DNA of 64,000 bases from Pachyseris speciosa (lineage: Eukaryota; Cnidaria; Anthozoa; Scleractinia; Pachyseridae). The stretch spans positions 1,324,501-1,388,500 of the forward strand of contig JAEMWC010000024.1 in NCBI GenBank assembly GCA_016490735.1, written 5' to 3'. Under the pieces are notes generated by a model, which had not been told where the DNA came from, searched no databases, and saw only the letters and a list, made by a program, of their open reading frames with translations. The position numbers and the translations under genes are program-made. Each line of letters starts with the position of its first letter. Within the stretch, counting starts at the first letter, position 1. Positions 35,052 through 48,767 of the stretch are shown in pieces.

Positions 35052-38000
35052 GTAAGCCCCTTTATTCACACGTGGATGGTTTGGAAGCCAAGGATAACAG
35101 GCTAAAGGGAACTTGTCACGACACATACGCGTGTCTTACTGACGTTATGAGTGCTGCCGCACAACCCGCGACCAAAAGGCATCTTTGTTATCTTTCAGTT
35201 GTCAGAAGAACGTAGTCCGACGAAATTCGTTCCGGTTTTGCTATGGTCATCAATAAAAAAGAACCATAGTTTTCGAGGCTTTGATGCTCTTTGTAGAGGC
35301 AAATTTGGTGCGAAATCCAACGCACATGTATTTTCTCTGGGCAGTTGATAGTCAGTGGAAAACGCGAGGCTTGGTTGAGGTGGACCGTGGCTGAATTAGT
35401 GGCAAAGTTGGTCATATTTTTGAAGCATAACGAGCCCGAATACAAAGGCTCACTTCGCAAATGAAAGGGTAATGCCAAGCAAAACAACAGTAGGCATTGT
35501 CCCACGGTCAATAGTCATGTTGTTCAATTGCCATTCGCTCAAATAAATCCCTTGTCAGCCTTGTTCGCTGTAGAAAGGTAACGTATAATGTCTTCAACTA
35601 CACGTGACTTCAGTCAGTTGTGGACGGCAAAGCATGAGTGCATTGTGCATTCCTTTGCTTACTAATCTTGAGGAATCCACAAAAGTACAGAGCAGCCAGT
35701 CAAGTATGTTCTTTGTTCTATTAAAAATGCTTTGATAATAACGACATCAAAAATTTTTATCCAATAATGCTCAATGATATATTCAGCAGTCATTTATAAA
35801 AGAAAACGAACTCAAGGCGTCGCGTTATGTTCGCAAGTGAAACATAAACCGTATCAAACAGTTACAAAGTAACAAGTTGTTTTTAAAAAGGTGTACACAC
35901 GATCGTGAAGGAATGTTAATGATATTGATTATTGTTGTTTATCCGCTGGTTAACCCCCCACCCTCCCTCTAATAAGGACTCACCCGCCCTCCCTCTAATA
36001 AGTCCTCTAAGAAGTCCTCAAGTCAAGCATTGGTCCAGCCAATCATAGAGATTTGAAGCTGCAAGAAAAAACGTCTGCCTGCTTGCCACATCCTTTTCTT
36101 TATATCGTCTTTTTTTGGGCTGCCTTATCCAATTTACCTTTCTATAGTCTATTGTAGGAACAAGGAAGTCATGTCCACATATATCCTGTGGTCAAATGAT
36201 CAGAGAATAGACACAACACGTGAACACCCGAACACGTGTATGATGGAAAGCGTGAGTTGCGCGCGGGCGAAACTCCTCAAGTGAAGTGGGGGACCCAGTA
36301 TGTTTTCAGTCTCTCAGTTTACGATAATTCTCTTGTGGCTCGCAGCCGAACAGGCAGGTCCTTCTTCATGTCGTTGTGGACAAACAGAAGGAGGGTCGTA
36401 CGTATCTCAAGGCAGTTAATTCAAAATTCTCAGTCCTCCTTCCCTGGTACCTTAGACTAAATATTTATTTTCTTTTGCAGTTTATTTCCATTCACGTTCG
36501 TAACCCTCGAACCCACTTGGTGCACGGATGGCCCGTTTATTCGGATTACGAGATCGTAGTTCTGGTGAGTTGAGCTCTGTTTTTAATATTCCTCTCCCAT
36601 ACACGAGGCATTGATGATTCGGTGCTTCTTTCCTCATTTGCCCATTGTTCTTCCGTTCCGTCTTCAACTTCTTCTACATATTCTGCATTTCTTCTTCTTC
36701 TTCTTCTTCTTCTCCTCCTCCTCCTCCTCCTCCTCCTCCTCCTCCTCCTCCTCCTCCTTCTTCTTCTCTTGGTTTCAATCTGCCGAGCCGCCGAAGCACG
36801 ATAAGAAAGAGCGAAAGCAAACATTTCTGTTGCACTGCTCTCTATTCACAAATAACTACAACATTACAACTGACTTGTTAGTTTGTCTCACGTATAACTC
36901 AGTTATCATTTCTAACCACGATAACTAACACCTTTAATGATACCTTGCAACGTCTTTGATAACAAGAAGAAAACCAACATTCTCAGGGTCCGTAAGTCCA
37001 TAATACCCCCCTTCTCAATTGCTAGTTCGCAATACGGAAATAAATCTCTTATAAGCCTGAACTACAGCCATCAAAGCTGTTAATCGTTTTCGGCTTTTAA
37101 CTAAGAACATTTTATTCGTAGGGACAAATTATGAATCGTAACGTGCCTTTTGTTGCCTTTCGTTTGCGGTGCTAGAGTAGATTGATAAGACAATGCCAGC
37201 TAATTCTTATTCAAGAGGAATTCAAGGAAACGCCTGTCCCCACACTCACTATTTTTGACCCCCTTGTTACCGTGCCACATTTCATAAATGTTTTTTTATT
37301 ACACTTGTAATATAACAGTGTCATCAGTTTTGAACTTTGGCCGAAGCCAAACACGTTCCTAATACTGATCTGACGTGGGGTGCTAAAGGCTCTCTGAAGT
37401 GTTGAATCTAGAACCCCCCCCCCGGGGGGGGTTACTCCCTTATATGGGCCATATATGTATGTGAGGCCCCAAAGGGTATGGTCTTTTAGCCGTTTTGGCC
37501 TGAAATAGGGTATCGATTGAAGTAGGGTATGGTATATTCTTGAATTGGGTATGTTTTTTAGAAGAAGCTACTTCTTCATTATTAGGCGATAAGACCATCA
37601 ACAAAAGCCCTTCTCAAATTTTGTTTACGCCAACCATGTACGTGAAATAGGTCTGAAATAGGGTATCGAATTTTGGTCAGGTCTGAAATAGGGTGGGGAA
37701 ACTCGCAGATTTTGGTCTGAAATAGGGTAAGGGTTTCAGGATGCGGGCCGCACCCCCCTCCCCCCACCTAGTTTTTCTGGGATTACCCCCCGGGCGTTTT
37801 CACAGCTTCCTTTGAGCTTCAATCTCACATCGCTGTCTGCCATCTGAGAGCCGACAGTGCCTTTGCACAAATACTGATATGCGTATATTTTCGTCTGCCA
37901 AAATAAAGGCCTTTGTTTGTAAGACTAAAATGTTTGAACCAAACCTTCGAAGTTACAAAAGCTGACACCAATTTCTCATCACGAAAAGGTAGAAAACAAC

Positions 38001-41000
38001 CATTTCATTGAACCAACATCAGAAAAAAAGGTGTTCTAAAAATGGTCATAAACAAAAACACTTTGGATGATGCCTTTCAAATTGTTTCATTGTGTAATTA
38101 TGTTATTTTTTTCTTCCCTTCCGTTGTTGTTTGCGATACTAAACTTAACTTTTACTATTATCTTTTTTCTCTCGTATTTCCTTACTTCTAACAAGTTCCG
38201 TCTTTATTGTTTCTGAATTTCTTTCCAACTGTACTAATTTATTCTTTGTTAACTGTAAGTCTGGCCTGCCTACATTAGCCCTAGCTACCTGCGGGCCAGC
38301 TAACTCTTTTTTTGTGTACAAAATTTAATTACCTTAAAAAGCTGTTTTTTTGTTTGAGGGATACAAACAAAGAATCGTAACTCACTGGGGGTTCCAAACT
38401 GAGACCCTGACTTGAAAAACAGCGAATAGATGATATGGCATCGAGTAAATCTGATCATATTTCGTGTTTTCTTCACAGACAAACAGCATGATCTTTGCAA
38501 AAGAGACATCACAAGTCAGAAGACGATTCTCTCAATTCGTGTGGTTGTGGAAACAGTTATCACGACACAACTCTCTTGGACTGTGAGTAAAATTGAGATA
38601 ACAGTACTGTATAGTATAAAACTGTAAGGCTTAGTTTTGAAAATATAGAAAAGAAAACAGTGAAACGGAGAAGCGGCTTAGGTTTCACTTGATTGGCCAC
38701 ACCTCAGGACCTCCTCCTTCACACAATTGAAAGTTAGAACCCACCCGTAATCACGGAAACCGCTCGGCAGATCATCAGTGGTTCGAGCAAAAAATCTTTA
38801 CGTCAAAGCATAAGAATAAAAGGGATTTACAATGAAGTCTGACACTTTCAAGAAATTTCAATACATTTTCCGTGACTCGAGCTTTGTTCTCACGATTCAT
38901 TGAAAGCCGCCTTTTTTCAAAAAAAGAGTAAAGTTTGTGTGATCTTTTCGACTAATATAGTTATCTTTGCGTTAGATACAGAAAAGTTCATTTCATACAG
39001 GTGCATCGGAAAAATAAATGGGTAAACAAATTCAAGTCGTGATCAGAAAAGCTTCCGTGCGTGGCTTAAATCTGGAATTCCTTCACGTCATTTTCTCCAG
39101 CACGAACAATATAAATGGGAGGAGATCATTTTTCATGAGGTCTTAGCGTTGAACTGATTGAACATCGCACAGGAGTCGAACAAAGCGAAGTGCCGCGTTG
39201 ACAATTTTCCTGTACACGTTACCGCAATAACACTTCCACGGGTTTCCGCTAAGCAAAAAAAATATTTTTTAACTCCTTTCAAGTGTTTTTGCTGTTTAGA
39301 AAGGAGCGTTTTCCGTTTTAAACACTTTATTTACAAATATTGTTTGAACGATTTGCACTTTTGATATCCTCAGACACAAATACTTGACCAGGTTACCAAG
39401 CAACAGCGCAGTCTTTGTTCGGGAACTAAATATTATCATATAGTTACTATTAATCTTTGTTTCCACGGATGAACAGTTCGTAAAGACTCGTGCCTACTGC
39501 CACTCGCTTCTTGTGGTTAAAGGAAAGCTGTTATCCTCATGTGTGTGCTTGCTAGACCGGGTTATTCCGGTTAGACTGAGTAAGTCTGCGAGTAAACCCG
39601 TATAGATCTTGCCGTCCATCTCCGTTTAATCGGCGTTTTCTCTCAGCCTTCCTCATTCGCTAACGTGTGGGTTTCGGTCTGTATTTGCAGGAAACTGCCC
39701 CCATTACCTACAAAGTCCAAACTTTTTGGCCGATTCAGGAAGGGGTTTATAGAGGAGCGACGAAACTGCCTACAAGAAGCATTGGCCAGGTGAGTAATTT
39801 TATCTCAGCTCGTGATAATGTCGGAGATCAATATAAATTTCTATTTATCCTCGTTTGCCTGAATGTTTTAAATTGTAAAGCCTCTCAGACTACTGGCTTT
39901 GGTTAATGCCGTCGACAAATATCGTGTTGGCGAAAATGTACTGTACTGTTAGATCTATCAAAGCTTTCCTTCGTTTCACTCAAATGAGCACCACATACTG
40001 CTTCAATCAGTTCTCACAGACTTTCCGATTCACGTCCCGAGCTCTCCCCAAGCAACCGCTTTGCGTGATCCCGTTTCCCGGGAATGGTTGGAAAGAAGCG
40101 ATTAAACTGTAGTATAAAAATAAAAGAAATTGGAGGCGCCTGCTCGAAAGAAATTGCTATGTAGTTATGAACTTGGTCACGTTTTTAAACACCAACCAGT
40201 ATCTGCCAAGTCTGATAAAATAGTTACAACTGGGACATTTAAGTTTACCGACGGACAATGTTTGGGAAATATATTTATGCTGAGATTAAATCATTTCACT
40301 GGGAATAGAGGTTTGATACTCATTTCATTGTTCGGAAATTTACGTGAAGAAAATAAAAGTTTTATTTACACTGCTACTTAAAAGAAATGTTAACAACGTG
40401 ACAGCAACATCCGCCTTTCATTACAACTGATTTTAAAACTGTTGAAATTTCAATAGAACGCTTATAGTCTAATACAAGTGGGATTGTATGTCAAAGGGTT
40501 ACAACGATCACAACACGAAAAACACTCGGCCATGCAATACTAAAAAGCGACGAGTTCCACTTCACTAAAATCGTGACTTGCATATAAAACATGTTAATTA
40601 CGCGCTGAAAATGCGGTTACTGGATCAGTATCCATCTCCTCCAGCCCGTATTTTCAAGGATACTGGTGACCCATATTCGGATATCAACATTTTGTTATGA
40701 GGTCTGGGATGATGCAATAAAACCGCGAGTTTGCGCGGGTATCTAACGACCACGTGAACAGAGCCGTCTGTAAATGGAAGCGCATGTCTAAACAGTTCAA
40801 AGATCACTTTCAAAGAATACACTGAATTTTAATTAATTTACCTTTTGTTTATGAGATATTGTTAACTTAGTTAAAATGCCCCATTTATTTAGTGTTTTAA
40901 CTTTCAATTCAACCACCCCAGTGCGGAGTTTCATGCCAAGGTCGCTTCTTTCCATCAGAGGGTAATATAATAATAATAATAATAATAATGTTCAAGTTGA

Positions 41001-42421
41001 TCGACCCTCTTCGCGCCAGTACTGAAAAACCGCTCTTTTCCTTTCAGTCTTACAAGAATCACGACAGTTCTCGCGGATTCTGCTTTCCATCTGTTCATTC
41101 AAAGCAACCTTACAGTGAAAGAGATGGAGAATTTCTTAACTGGGAAAGACAAACGCGATCTGCTCGAAGTCATCGCTCCTCCACTTGTCTCTGAACAGAA
41201 TTGCTACAGTAGCAAGGACGGAATATGTAGGTGCCACTCTACTGGGGACAGCGGTTTTTCTGGCAGCGTACCACCAGATGAAAGGACGCGAATATTTGAT
41301 GGTAGGTCTGATTTTCTGCTTTCTCTCGAATAAAAAAAAGCATCTCGTCATTACCTTGGAGGCTTAAAATGTGCTTTCTTCAGGTTGTCTGCACAGTAAA
41401 CATGACACTGATGATAGTTAAAGTGCTATCCACACTCTTGAATTATTACGCTAGTCACACAAGGACAATTCACGTCTTGAGCCATTACACAACACTATAG
41501 ATTTAATCATTGTGTCTGAAAAGCCCTGAAAAGGAAGACTCAATAAAGTTGTATGTATGTTATGTACATGTTGTGTAAGTATTGTTCAAGATGGCGCGAT
41601 GGACGAAGGAGACCCAAGTTCGTTTTGGCCGAGTTATTATCGTTATGAGACAATGATCCCTATCTTTCTTGTTTCTTCTTGCAGACGTCTCCAACTGGGT
41701 TGCCTCGCAACAAAACTTCGCATCTACCGTGATGGGTGGTAATGGCTGGAGCTCTGGTTACACTTGTAAAACTAGGAGAAAATCGCGTTCGAACTCTCAC
41801 TTACCAAGCTGCCCCGAATGCTCGAACGAACGATTAAACACCATTAACAGAAGAATATCTCTCTCCCACAATGTTGCGTCTGTATTACCCGGGGGGCAGC
41901 TTGTGGTCGCCCCCACGGATAGGAGTTCCCCTGTGGTTGGGGAACCAAATCGAGAGCATAGCGAGGATTCAAAATATTACGAAGGAGATGACGAAAGTGA
42001 AATCGATATATCAGACTTTGACGTAATAAAAGACGAACCTTATGTACGTGTACGGGAATGGCTGAACTCACAAAACGAAAAACCCTCCCGTGAGGACAGT
42101 AGCGACGAGGAAGAAAACTCTGCGAATGAAAATCCTAAGGATATTCGTATGAAAGAGTATGACGTTATTAGCGTTCCTTGTTCCGTAAAACCCTCGCCTA
42201 AGAGCATTGGTTACCATAGTGAAAGTCAAGAAGAGGTTAGCAAAGAAGAGGAAGAGGATAAAGACTCTGAATTCACGGTGGTTCATTCATCGATTGGAGG
42301 ACTTGATTGGAATGATCGCGATGAATTATCATCTTCTTGTGACAGTCTTCATTCAGCGGCACTTTTCTTGACTTATGACGTTGTAGAAATGATAGAGCTG
42401 CGTTACAACAATGTTGTGTGA
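33322..42421 (+). CDS. PX-domain sorting nexin, SNX10/SNX11-like, copy 1
   Basis: Endosomal phosphoinositide-binding adaptor. Exons: first exon (see below), 36481-36564, 38479-38582, 39691-39789, 41048-41301, 41685-42421 (TGA). The PX domain reads FISIHVRNPRTHLVHG, VYSDYEIVVL, TNSMIFAKETSQVRRRFSQF, VWLWKQL, then KLPPLPTKSKLFGRF and FIEERRNCLQEALA. The RRRF arginine, the Pro-Lys loop and the RR...L helix expected for PI3P binding are all present. An SNX10-type helical extension follows (LADSAFHLFIQSNLTVKEME). The ~245-residue last exon is Ser/Glu-rich and acidic, much longer than in human SNX10 (201 residues total). Two in-phase first exons are possible: 33322-33348 (MTNEGEDFE, GTAAGC donor) or 36240-36251 (MMES, GTGAGT donor). 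The first resembles the acidic SNX10 start better. Length is 429 or 434 residues. Confidence 0.9.
33349..36480. other. Intron or upstream region of SNX copy 1
   Basis: No recognisable gene. Two minus-strand ORFs stand out by length: 33816-33484 (110 codons, no family seen) and 35511-35188 (107 codons, opening with a signal-peptide-like MTVGQCLLLFCLALPFHL, otherwise unrecognised). Neither has convincing splice partners. Confidence 0.4.
36689..36766. repeat. (TTC)n(TCC)n microsatellite
   Basis: Pure pyrimidine run of TTC then TCC units in the intron after SNX exon 2. It produces artefactual poly-Ser, poly-Pro, poly-Leu and poly-Arg ORFs in several frames. Confidence 0.95.
37411..37794. mobile_element. 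Dispersed repeat with 'tctgaaatagggta' units
   Basis: About 384 bp between C/G-rich ends (gaaccccccc...gggggggtta at the left, gattacccccc...gggcg at the right), which form inverted termini. Inside, 'tgaaatagggta' recurs at least four times. No ORF of interest. MITE-like insertion in an SNX copy 1 intron. Confidence 0.55.
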
Positions 42422-45400
42422 CATCTGTTCAAGTCTTCCATGACGTCGTAGCCAAAAACGTTCTCACATCGCACCGATTCAGCAACGCTAAATCAATACG
42501 CAATTACAAGATATCAACACGAGTGAAATTATATTTAATTCCGCCTACGATACACAGACGTCGTGAAGGTGATTAAGTTGCGTTACAGTAATGCTGTGTG
42601 ACTGAATCAAGTTTCGCATTACAAAGGTGTTAAGCCTCCTCGCCATATGATTCCGTCACGTCATATTCAAGTGTATAGATGTGAGTATTTCACTGTCTTT
42701 CAAGATTTCAGAACAGGCGGATTTTACTTTTTCTTCACGTAACTTGAAAATTCTCTCCTTTAAAGAAAGACATAAGAAATTATTAAACTGTTTAAAGTCC
42801 TATTTATAAATGATTAGCGTTAAAGTTTCCCGGGAAATCTTGCTGTCCTTAAGGGAGTACCTTTGAAGCTGAGATCCTTACAGTGTAATAAATAACGAAC
42901 AAAAAAAGGCAACGCACTTTTTATCTTTATATTCAAGTGGAACCAGACTTTGAAATATCGGCGCTTAAATTTCTGAAAAATACCGCGACTGTTACGTCGA
43001 AGTCTGTACATGTTTAAAATTATGTTAGTATATCACTTGAAATGTCGATGCAACCAAGATTGTATTTTTTTTTTTTTGTCTCAATAAACGACTTCGAATG
43101 ACGTTCAAACTCAGTTTTACTGATTCCTTGGTTGTGATAAAGTGCTTTAGTTTCTTTTAATCACAATTTCAGCTGAGAGCCTCAAGTGGATCATGTCTAA
43201 AAGCTGGGCTCAAATTTCGTTTTTGTGCGTTTGCGACATTTCGCGATTTTGGGGAAACGTAATTTCCAAAAGTGTATTGAATTTTGTCATTATTTCATTC
43301 CTTTAAGCTTGTCAATACCAGAGCTAAATACAGGAAACTGACAGATAATTAACAACAAGAGGCTTCGAGTAGACTATACTTATGCGCGTATGTGCGGCGC
43401 CTTGGCTCAATCGGTTAACTGCGAACGGACTAGGAATCAAACGTCTCGGGTTCCCAATTAATTTCGTTCCCAGGGCTTTTCCCGTCACTTTGAGAGGATG
43501 GGGTTCGCATTTCTCGGTAGGAACTCCAGTTTTAAAACCTCGCCATAAATTTGAATTCCAGACTCGAGCATAAATTTGCATTACACAACGGTGGCCCGAA
43601 AGGGAAAACAAAGGCCAAACCTTAACCCATAGGCCCACTACGCATGGACATTTATCCTGCGAAAAGAGTTTTCTAAAATCAGGCGATGTTCCACAAAATT
43701 GCGCAGGATAATTGTTTTATTATTCAACACGTTGATAACAAAGCAAAAATTCTGCGTTTAACACAAAAAAGTTGGAAAAGTCGCCATTTTTCTCCGCGAC
43801 AAGTAGGCACGAGAAATATTTAGCGCGCTATGACTATATTTGGTTACAATGTGTTGAATAGGTGATTGCACCAAAGAGGTTTTGAGAGATTTAAACTGCA
43901 AGGGATGATACAGATGAGAAAGAATAATATACTAAAAAGTCTACCGTAGAAAAGTAGCATCAGCTATGCTGCATGTCTACGACTTAAAGCAGCTCTAACT
44001 TTACTCTTATTTTCGCGAGTTCTAAATTTCGCGATTTTTTGGAAATCGCGAAAATTAGTAAGAATAAAGTAGTTGTTTGACTCTTTAGGTAACCTGATTT
44101 ACCCGAATCCTTTCGATGACAAGTAAACTGTATTCCAGCCAAAGACAAAAGCAGACCAACTTTACAGACAAAGCATATTACGCCGAACGACTAAGGAAGG
44201 ATTTCAGGTGAGGATATTTTTATTGCCGTAACGTTCGTTAGTTTATCTCCGAAAAGGAATAGTATTTTCCCCTATAAGTCTATACTGACTGGCAAAATGG
44301 GACGGTCAGGTTCTTGGTCGGGGGCGTAAGAAAAGTACGGCGTCTGAACTGGGCGTTAGCAATCGTAGACCAGCAACTGCGGGCTTGTATTTCTGATTTG
44401 ACCTACGAACCTAAGAACCGAAAGTCAAGAATGTATAAAATAATGTAAAAGCAATAAAAGCTAATAAATGAAGCTGCAAAAGTAAGCCTGCATTAATTGA
44501 AAGCTATATAGCTAGGAAAAGGTTAGGCTCGATTTCCGCCACTCACTCGGGTCCGGAGTATCCTCCCAGGTGTCCAGGGAGGGAAAGCGAAGCTGTTCAA
44601 GAATGAACTAAGAAAGAATTTTGATTTAACCAATAGCGGTTTAGTGGCGTTCCGTCGTGCTTTCACCGAGCACGATTGCATTAACTAAATCCGCTGGTCA
44701 TGACACACACACTGTCATGATCAACTGACGAAAGCGGCAGATTTCCACTTTAAAACGCTCTAAAACACGATAAAACGCCGAATCAAACAGCATTGTCTAT
44801 CCGCCACTTCAACAAAATGATTTATGCTGCCTGCTCGACTTCTGGTTGGTGGGAATCAAAATGACTTGTCCACGCGCTTCAGGGAGAAGACTTGGGGTGA
44901 GGGGTAGGAAGACCTTGGGGTGGGGGGTGAGTGCGGACTCATTGAAACAGCGGCTGGTATGGTCAGTTGTGAAAGGACCTGGGAATCTTCAGTGGTCAAG
45001 ACACAGATCCCGCGTTACAAATATTGTAGAAGAACGACGCTTATTGGAATACAGACTCTCACACAATATTAATTAAGCCTATACATCGGAATACTGGCAA
45101 ACGAACGCTGAAGAAATTTCTGCTGATTAGAATTACTAAAGTAGTTTTGAAAGTAAAAACGTAGTTAAAGGAAATGAAAACAACAGCCAGCCCACAACAT
45201 GGGCGGAAAGGAAATTTTTAACATTTCCCGTTTTCCGGTTTTGTGCATGCATTTGTAATCGTTCCAACTGAAGCCTCTGAGGAGAGGGGGTGCGAGGTGA
45301 TGGGTGGAATGGTCCTTGTAACTAATAAGACCCAAGTTTTGGCAAAAGAGAACAATGTCATCATAGAAAAAATGATTCGCATAACGTATAAAAGGCTACC

Positions 45401-47102
45401 ATGCAAGGATAACAATCACTTTTTCTACCATGAGCGTATACGTAGCATACGAGAGATCGGCTCAGGTCAAGGGCAAGGTTTACTGGTCACGAGTTTGTTT
45501 CTAAAAATAAACATTCGCGCTTTTGAGAGCAATCTATTGTAGCTCTTTGATATTCTATGATTTTGCAGTCAGTCCGTTTGATTTATTTACGTGCACAATG
45601 AGTTGATGGGAAATTTGGCTTATAGCAGCTTGTACGCGACTTCGCTATGCAAGGTAGGCGATTCTATTTTCCACTCAAAGAGCGCTGTAAGAAATCATTT
45701 GTAGTCTGAATGTTTTGGTGCGTAAAATATCATGTATGCAATAACTGCGTAAGAGAGAATTGAGCGACTTATTTTCAGTCATGAGCATCGAAAAGCCGAC
45801 ATATCACTCGGAAATTTCATAATATACTTCGAGCCGTTGAAGTGGATTCAGTCTGTTCCTCGAAGAACGGAAAAATCAAGGACAACTTTGAATTGCAAAA
45901 GAATGTATTGTGTGTAGGCGGACTCGGGGGTGCGGTTGACTCGGGGGGCCATATATCAATATATTGCTTTAGTTATACAAAGCGAAAGAAATCCCGTCCT
46001 ACGTCTCCTGAGGAATAATATGATGTAAGTTGTAGAGGACACTTTTTAAACTAGTGAGAGTGGAAGCCATATAGTTTCGTCGTGACACTGAGATGTGGAT
46101 GACGTATACTTGGGGTCATTTCGTATGGTGCTCAACCCCCGGATTGATTGTTTATCAAATATCAAGCCACAGTTCCCACACATTTCATATGTTGCGTTCC
46201 GACCGAGCGTTCCGGCTTTGGATGATTAAATGCGTTGAAATTTTAATAATGAAGAATGGCTGAAGCAAATGTTTATCGAATGGTTGAAAGAAAACGCGTG
46301 GTAACGGACCGTTATTACAGTTTACGGTGCATGGGAAGGATACGTGAAAGACTGGGAAACCTTGAAGGTTTTTTGCTACTTATTGTCGGATGGTATAGCA
46401 TCGATCCTAAGAAACTCCTAAATAAGAAATAATATGTTCACATTACAAACAAATCATACATGCAGATAAGCCTACAATATTCCACATAGGGGTTATATTG
46501 TTAAACTGCATAGACAGTTTCAATTTCAGTCGATGTTTTGCGTCAGAATGCCAGTTCCGCTTATTGCCAACAATGCTCGACTCTTTAAAACTCAGTTTTC
46601 TGCCTAATTACACTGAGATGTCCTTGGTTAAAGAAAACTATTTGACGAGGAAAAAAAAGATAAACAATACACCTGGAATAATATCAGTTTGTAAACACAA
46701 TCTGTGATAAATGCCTCCATAGTTAAGTCAACAATAAACAACGTATTTTACAATTTTACCGCCGAGGTTGAATTTTTTCCACGGTGTTTTGCTATCGTTT
46801 TTTTTTTTCATCGTCAATCCGGCCATCACCATCACTGATGAACGTTCCTGAAATTTCTGATATATTCATACAAACATACAGTTGAGGTAAACTGCCCGAG
46901 AATTGGTCCCACCCTTGTCAAAAGTCCAATGTGCCTTTTTGCTTCTCTGGAATCTTCTTTTTGCGGTTTTGTTTGAGAGCTCATGAAGATTTCATTAGAA
47001 GTGCTTCACGCACCTTCCGATTAGGAACTGGAGTGGTTGTTAATGAAATCCTTCTCCTATCCACTGCTCACATTTCCCTGGCTAACGATCGATTTTCTGC
47101 AT

Positions 47103-47353
47103 GGATACTTCACAAATTAATGTGATCAAGTAGCTAAGCTGAAGCCACTCTAAGGGCACTAAGGCCACAAGGTAGCGGGCATTACCCCTTAAATCTACCA
47201 ATGCAAAGATTGAGCCCAAGCACTGAAGCATTAGCAGCCATGGCCAACTGTTTCGGCCTTGTTAGGCCTCATCAGCATGGCATATACCCACAGGCTCTTA
47301 GTGCCCTTAGAGTGGCTTCAGCTTACTTGATCACGTTACTTTGTGAAGTATCC
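47103..47353. mobile_element. Fold-back element carrying a hammerhead ribozyme
   Basis: Imperfect inverted arms 47103-47163 and 47297-47353: 'ggatacttcacaaa', 'tgatcaag' and 'gctgaagccactctaagggc' recur as complements. The ~130-bp centre contains the hammerhead motif on the minus strand (47237-47281). No protein-coding content. Confidence 0.7.
47237..47281 (-). ncRNA. Hammerhead ribozyme motif (type I-like)
   Basis: The minus strand reads GCCATG, then CTGATGA, a stem-II hairpin GGCC TAACAA GGCC, then GAAA, CAG TTG (stem III, minimal), GC and CATGGC. GCCATG and CATGGC pair as stem I. Both core boxes (CUGAUGA and GAAA) are intact. The nucleotide pair before the cleavage point is GC where GUC would give UC, so cleavage may be impaired. 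Outer pairing GAGCC/GGCTC could extend stem I. This arrangement with a very short stem III is typical of hammerheads in Penelope elements and animal retrozymes. Confidence 0.7.
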
Positions 47354-48669
47354 TTGTCACTCCAGCCACATCCCACAAGCGTTACGTCTTCATTGCTTTT
47401 CTGCATCAGATGGGTTGGAGAGGAATCCGATGCCATGGCTTGGAAGTCCAAGTCAGCGAAATAAAAATGTTTCATGTTATTTGGTTGACTATATCTTCAG
47501 TTTATAATCATTCTGATAATCTTATCAGTAAATGTCACTGTCATTCCTCATGATGAGCAGGGCTCCGAAAAATTCCAGTATTCCAAGAGGGAAGCATCAA
47601 GTTTTTCAATATTTCTTAGCCACAAATGCGGGCCATAGGCCTCCCCCACTCCAATCTGATACAACAATATCGGTCCATATCCAGGGCTTCGACCAACAAT
47701 ATTTATATCAATTCAATTCAATTCAATTCAGTTCAATTTATTTACAGTTATTATTTATTCACCTTTAGTTACTACATCACGTATTTGACTCTGAAAAAAT
47801 GCATAATTATTCTCGGTAAAAGGACAGGATCATTCAGTGCGACTTGAGGTTTTTCTTTGCTGTTGAAGTGGTACAATAGATTTTGCTAACAAACATTTTT
47901 TAACATTTTAACCTTTAACATTTTACTAAACCTCCCGCGGGTAGGCAAAAAAGAGTTATTAGACGTGAAGGCATCGATCACGTAAAATTTAATACTGGCA
48001 GCCGATCTGGTGATTGGAGACATGTTTGAATAAGTCTTGGACATGAACAGGCGCAACGGCTTATTTTGAACATCATATATCAGACTGGAAATAGATTCAA
48101 CATAGAGAAACGTTATAGGTAGGATATTAAAATTAACAAAGTAGGGGATAGCATGCTCACTCTATTGTGGCCAATCTGTGTAATGTCTGTAGTGTTTACT
48201 GCGGATGAACGCATCTGTCGAAATACATTCACAGTATCATCATCTGTCATTTTATACTTGAAATAGATTTTGAAAGAAAAGTTTCATTTCAGTTATTTTA
48301 GATCTGTTTGAGGGTTTTACCGTTCACGGAAAGGACTATTTTATCAAAGATACCTGTCCTTCAATACTTTTAATTTCTCTTGTTATTACAAGAACAGCAC
48401 CTGTACATTGCTATGATTACTATAGAAACCGAATTTAAAAATGTCATAATAAAAATACTGAAGGCTTTGACATATAAAACCAAATTCAGCTTAAAAGATA
48501 GTAAACATTTTGCAATCGTGTTTTACTTTCTACGTACATGCCTGCGTGGCAGGTTTTTCGCTCGAAACAAACGGCTAAACATTTCACGAAACAAACGGTG
48601 GAACATTTAACCGTTGGCCAGATGAATACTTGAAAGCCTGTACTGAATAATACAGTAATAATAATTAAG

Positions 48670-48760
48670 TACCCGGAGAAAAACCTCTCAGAGCAGAGTA
48701 GAGAACCAACAAACTCAGTCCACTGAGTTCAGCCTGTAATCCCTCACAACTGAAGAAACT
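48670..48760 (-). repeat. tRNA-derived SINE, 3' part
   Basis: The reverse strand reads 'gtttgttggttctctactct' and 'gctctgagaggtttttctcc', a stretch shared with the SINE at 53148-53270. Confidence 0.6.
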
Positions 48761-48767
48761 GTATCCG

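Noticed and set aside
36546..36824. Poly-Arg, poly-Ser/Pro and poly-Leu ORFs
   Set aside because: All are translations of the (TTC)n(TCC)n microsatellite in different frames.
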